DNA from: Clostridia bacterium
Lineage (GTDB): Bacteria; Bacillota; Clostridia; Oscillospirales; CAG-272
DNA: 8,794 nucleotides
Assembly: GCA_017960705.1 (NCBI GenBank)
Contig: JAGCYR010000070.1
Coordinates: forward strand, 1 to 8,794
Reading direction: 5' to 3'
Positions 7,401-8,794 of the stretch are shown here, piece by piece. The notes below the pieces were generated by a model that searched no databases, was not told the origin of the DNA, and saw nothing but the letters and a program-made list of their open reading frames with translations. A program made the translations under genes and the position numbers. Every line of letters begins with the position of its first letter. Positions within the stretch are counted from its first letter, which is position 1.

Positions 7401-8275
7401 TTATCGTACGAGGTGCTGTTCTTTTTATTGTCGGAAAACATCGTTTCAAAGCGCGCGCCGCCACCCGCCGAACCCGAGAAGTCGAGCATCGTCTCGTTCC
7501 AAAGGATCGAGAACTCGCCGTAAAGATCGTTGCCCTCGTAATTGTTGGAGGCGTCGGGGTAGAAGTGCTTGCCGCCCGCAAGGATTTTGGAGAACTGACG
7601 AGACTCGATCCAACTGCTCGAATTGCCGGCTGCCCACTTCTGGTACTCCAGAGAGGTGGTCGCGCCATACTGCGTCACGTTGTCGAGGTTGCAGATATCG
7701 CAGTGCCCGACCTTGGTGCCGACGACGTTCATCGCCGCGGTACCGCCGACCATATCCTGACCGAGTTCGTCGATCGTGTGGGCAAGATGCCCCGCGGCGA
7801 CGCAGACGGTGAACGCGGACGCGTCGGAATAGCGGGTGCCTTCCCCGTCGGTGACGAACGCGCGAACGTAGAGCGAGCCGTCAAAGTAGGAGCGCGGGAT
7901 GTCGGTCAGTTTGACCGCGACCCAGAAACGCCCCGCGGGAGCAGGGATCGGCGTATCATCCGCCGTGATCGTGCTGTAAACGGTCTCGGTCCCCGCCTTG
8001 TAGCAGTTCGCGCCGCCGATCGTCGGGGTGGAATTGCTCTTGGAGACGACGAAGCCGACCTCGGTATAGTCGAGTTTGCCGATCGTGAAAACGAACCGGA
8101 GATCGGTATCGTCGTCGCTCGCAAGATTGAGCGCCGAAAGGGTCTGATACTGGAAATCCTGGATCTCGGCGGGATCTGCCGCGGTCGCGATCGGAACGAT
8201 CACCGCAACGGCAACGATCATCATCGCAAGCGTCAGCAGGATAGCCAAACCCTTTCCTTTCAGGAACTTGTGCAT
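4475..8275 (-). CDS. Large secreted modular protein: three LamG-like modules with Cys-pair linkers
   Basis: Complete, 1266 residues. The ATG at 8275 follows AGGAGG (8284-8289) at 8 nt. A signal peptide (1-32, hydrophobic core 10-30, ATA/AD cleavage site) leads to a beta-rich domain (about 36-160) with the pattern YTEVGFVVS. A short Cys-pair segment (HCDIC, 191-195) follows. Three related modules lie at about 224-495, 596-885 and 984-1266. Each shows GGKHFYP or SKHFY, GND-L-EYS-LWN, YPNLGG, WGWHR and a strand with IDG, and the first two end in RIDNPAARTE. The WHR plus IDG pattern suggests a laminin-G/concanavalin-like jelly roll, which would bind glycan or protein; this is inference. The two linkers (496-585, 889-975) each carry H-x-W-G, CxxC and H-x-Y-G, CxxC pairs that could bind zinc or form disulfides. 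No LPXTG, SLH or catalytic motif was seen, so attachment and function are unknown. Confidence 0.88.
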   Translation of the reverse strand: MHKFLKGKGLAILLTLAMMIVAVAVIVPIATAADPAEIQDFQYQTLSALNLASDDDTDLRFVFTIGKLDYTEVGFVVSKSNSTPTIGGANCYKAGTETVYSTITADDTPIPAPAGRFWVAVKLTDIPRSYFDGSLYVRAFVTDGEGTRYSDASAFTVCVAAGHLAHTIDELGQDMVGGTAAMNVVGTKVGHCDICNLDNVTQYGATTSLEYQKWAAGNSSSWIESRQFSKILAGGKHFYPDASNNYEGNDLYGEFSILWNETMLDFSGSAGGGARFETMFSDNKKNSTSYDNLKAIAYCSLTNDVNNSGSKIAGAFEFPCGQLSTSEPGNPYPNMNQDGQSYSAYPNLGGTDQLHPEWGWHRIGIKYHEDVTNLAAVESSGAAAQYKQTITIYIDGQVVSILSGTDFSYKLYTVEKVGDDLVYTDINGNYWFLLFKLVGFQAGVSDVYFIDGDFFVTCGQDFVYPVTRIDNPAARTEVVDGQNFNGAFYYTTVGSHDHVWGELVDDASHAADCAHAATQSIHCTVCGAVKPDSTVNLPIDPSLHAYGAYETVRLPSILGDGLERRTCANCSGTDDRVTEATEPTVKTYTTTTNTQYGEKMQFSTVLSGGKHFYPHASNNGQGNDLLIEYSFLWNDTLARLYDDDATGTNDVLETRICKSSDGSGDANDLVWMSLKNNTRGSDCAFAGGYEYGGLLTVEYGPANMSKTKAAGNSCPGNTFADFPNIGGDDEDHPEWGWHRVQIRYHQELTNEAAVKSGSAATYRLYVEVSIDGVLLFRNSNASSATYSDTNWNSKNLLFTVRKDAADGYTLVNGLYYKDIDTSRYIHGLRMPFVKTTAGTAYVVYGDYYCTAGQDFVMDVTRIDNPAARTETVGGDDLNGAFYYSYYNAHEHVWGSLVNDASASADCGTPATQSIHCTLCGAVKPDSTVNLPIDPSLHAYGAFETISVPTLLSDGLERRVCANCSGVDEQAIPYQHNVQIFTTSTNGSYDPYKATIGSIRGSKHFYTPGNDLLIEYSILWNESLTNLSTARAQYMDVRLTSGSGAGDYNKNIIYWSMADNVSGSDCAFAGGFEWGGIDKNKADNPYPKFTKDPTLGTNKNEYPNLGGANGGDGTPQGDQQWGWHRISIRYRNEVTNVDAVKGGAAATYNLEMWVYIDGTLVIHAYATDHKETKDAAGKQDRKLFSAACDGNGGITYTENDSLYLHSAYLNNMNMTSGKGYFEIGDFSVTVGSNFVQDVQKVTSPTPATLEVESGVYVPATMWYELKP
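5351..5611 (-). repeat. Cys-pair linker module, copy 2 (within the surface-protein gene)
   Basis: Encodes residues 889-975. The first half has HEHVWG, C906 and C916/C919; the second has HAYGAF and C960/C963. The DNA matches copy 1 at a constant offset of 1179 bp, including an identical 55-bp run at 5452-5506. Confidence 0.85.
6521..6790 (-). repeat. Cys-pair linker module, copy 1 (within the surface-protein gene)
   Basis: Encodes residues 496-585. The first half has HDHVWG, C513 and C523/C526; the second has HAYGAY and C567/C570. The identical DNA run shared with copy 2 is 6631-6685, followed after one mismatch by another 16 identical bases. Confidence 0.85.
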
Positions 8276-8294
8276 GATGGGATCCTCCTATAGA

Positions 8295-8314
8295 TTTTCC
8301 GCAGAGGCGGAAAA
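8295..8314 (-). promoter_or_regulatory. Leader hairpin next to the ribosome binding site
   Basis: TTTTCCGC and GCGGAAAA form a perfect 8-bp stem with a 4-nt loop in the surface-protein mRNA leader. The stem ends 5 nt before AGGAGG (8284-8289). It could protect the 5' end or modulate translation; no known riboswitch class was recognised. Confidence 0.55.
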
Positions 8315-8345
8315 GTTACAGAGCGACGGGTCCGACAAAAGATAA

Positions 8346-8359
8346 TTCCGACATCGGAA
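8346..8359. promoter_or_regulatory. Palindrome just downstream of the surface-protein promoter
   Basis: TTCCGA (8346-8351), CA, then TCGGAA (8354-8359): a perfect 6-2-6 palindrome about 10-25 nt after the predicted transcription start. This is a typical place for a repressor operator. The binding protein is unknown. Confidence 0.4.
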
Positions 8360-8375
8360 ACACGCTCTTAAAAAT

Positions 8376-8404
8376 ATTATACTAAAATAAGTTCAAAAAA
8401 GCAA
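8376..8404 (-). promoter_or_regulatory. Predicted sigma-A promoter of the surface-protein operon
   Basis: The minus strand has TTGCTT (8399-8404), a 17-nt T-rich spacer and a perfect TATAAT (8376-8381). Transcription would start near 8369, giving a leader of about 94 nt before the ATG at 8275. This long leader holds a palindrome and a hairpin. Confidence 0.72.
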
Positions 8405-8408
8405 TCTA

Positions 8409-8440
8409 AATCGGCAAAAACCCCAAACGAAAAGCCGATT
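8409..8440. repeat. Inverted repeat upstream of the surface-protein promoter
   Basis: AATCGGC (8409-8415) and GCCGATT (8434-8440), arms of 7 bp separated by 18 nt, sit immediately upstream of the -35 box. It may be a dyad operator. Alternatively, since T-rich sequence follows on the minus strand, it may be a weak terminator for transcription arriving from the right. Confidence 0.4.
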
Positions 8441-8447
8441 CAGCGTT

Positions 8448-8640
8448 TTAACCAAAACCACGGGTGGAAAAATTGTGCAGTATTAACATGTTTTTTTCGG
8501 GGCTGCGGGAAGGCGCGGGAGGGGGGGAGACGTCAAAAAAACCGTCCCGACCGACGAATACGGCGTGGGACGGAGAGAAGAACGAAAAAAGGGAGGGCAT
8601 TGCTTTTCTTTCTATTTTGCAAGAAACAACATGCGGAAAA
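8448..8640. other. Gene-free stretch with a G-rich tract
   Basis: No frame here has a credible start, ribosome binding site or recognisable protein. It contains four G-runs on the plus strand (8499-8502, 8507-8509, 8517-8519, 8521-8527) and a 7-bp inverted repeat, CCGTCCC (8542-8548) with GGGACGG (8567-8573). Nothing else was seen. Confidence 0.55.
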
Positions 8641-8729
8641 GCGCTGTGCGCGCGATATGTCCAAGGACACGATATGTCCAAGGACGCGATATGTTGCGCG
8701 GGGCGCAACGCGATATGCCGCAAGCGGCG
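8641..8729. repeat. Array of different hairpins separated by a constant CGATATG linker
   Basis: CGATATG occurs four times, starting at 8653, 8670, 8687 and 8711. Between and around the copies are short perfect inverted repeats with different sequences: GCGC/GCGC (8641-8651), TGTCC/GGACA (8658-8669), GTCC/GGAC (8676-8685), GTTGCGC/GCGCAAC (8693-8709) and GCCGC/GCGGC (8717-8728). The linker is conserved in sequence, while the stems are conserved only in their ability to pair. No gene was recognised in it. Confidence 0.75.
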
Positions 8730-8766
8730 TGAGGGGAACGAAATCCCGCCGCGCGAACGTTCCAAG

Positions 8767-8786
8767 TCTTCCCCTTGAGGGGAAGA
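8767..8786. repeat. Perfect 8-bp palindromic hairpin at the right edge
   Basis: TCTTCCCC (8767-8774) and GGGGAAGA (8779-8786) flank TTGA. The form, a pyrimidine-rich arm plus a 4-nt loop, matches the hairpin at 4069-4086. It is probably part of a longer element cut by the window end. Confidence 0.65.
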
Positions 8787-8794
8787 TGTTGAGC

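Noticed and set aside
4562..8293. A 1243-codon open frame on the plus strand covering almost the whole surface-protein gene
   Set aside because: It is the antisense of a gene with GC-rich third positions, which suppresses stop codons. The minus strand has the ribosome binding site, signal peptide, internal repeats and CxxC motifs; the plus-strand product is a low-complexity Val/Arg/Asp-rich sequence without domains.
8641..8729. The CGATATG array as a CRISPR
   Set aside because: The repeats are only 7 bases long and the intervening segments are 10-17 bases and self-complementary. No cas gene is visible.
8464..8778. Open frames of about 105 codons on both strands at the right end
   Set aside because: They run through the hairpin array and G-rich tract. 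Their translations are low-complexity products of the repeats, and no credible start signals are present.

Overview
This 8.8 kb window looks like chromosome from an uncultured Gram-positive Clostridia, probably a gut Bacillota with GC-rich codon use. The evidence is purine-rich AGGAGG-type ribosome binding sites, sigma-A style promoters with 17-nt spacers, a lipoprotein signal, and a large secreted protein with Cys-pair modules of a kind familiar from gut Clostridia. No rRNA, tRNA, CRISPR array, transposase or phage gene was seen. The taxonomic placement is inference.

Layout from left to right: (1) 1-503, minus strand, the first 167 codons of a short-chain dehydrogenase/reductase that runs off the left edge. 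(2) 719-1411, plus strand, a complete DeoR-family regulator transcribed divergently from it. The shared intergenic region holds two facing promoters and repeated CGAACA motifs that are good operator candidates, so the regulator probably controls the dehydrogenase and itself. (3) 1411-1502, short tandem repeats and a perfect 15-bp inverted repeat at the convergent gene ends. (4) 1509-2885, minus strand, a lipoprotein of the HtrA/DegP type (trypsin-like domain plus PDZ). (5) 3127-3984, plus strand, an AraC-family regulator divergent from the protease, with a very good promoter. (6) 3985-4204, a gene-free stretch with a cloverleaf-like palindromic element and a bidirectional terminator.

(7) 4316-8275, minus strand, a two-gene operon. 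The first gene is a 1266-residue secreted protein with three jelly-roll-like modules of about 280 residues, joined by Cys-pair linkers. The second, 30 nt behind it, encodes a 42-residue acidic protein with its own strong ribosome binding site and no recognised function. The leader of this operon contains a promoter, a palindrome and a hairpin placed against the ribosome binding site. (8) 8405-8794, no convincing gene. This stretch holds an inverted repeat, a G-rich tract, an array of different hairpins separated by a constant CGATATG linker, and another palindrome at the right edge.

The most interesting items are the small protein paired with the modular surface protein, and the structured non-coding repeats (hairpins that differ in sequence but keep pairing) at three places in the window.
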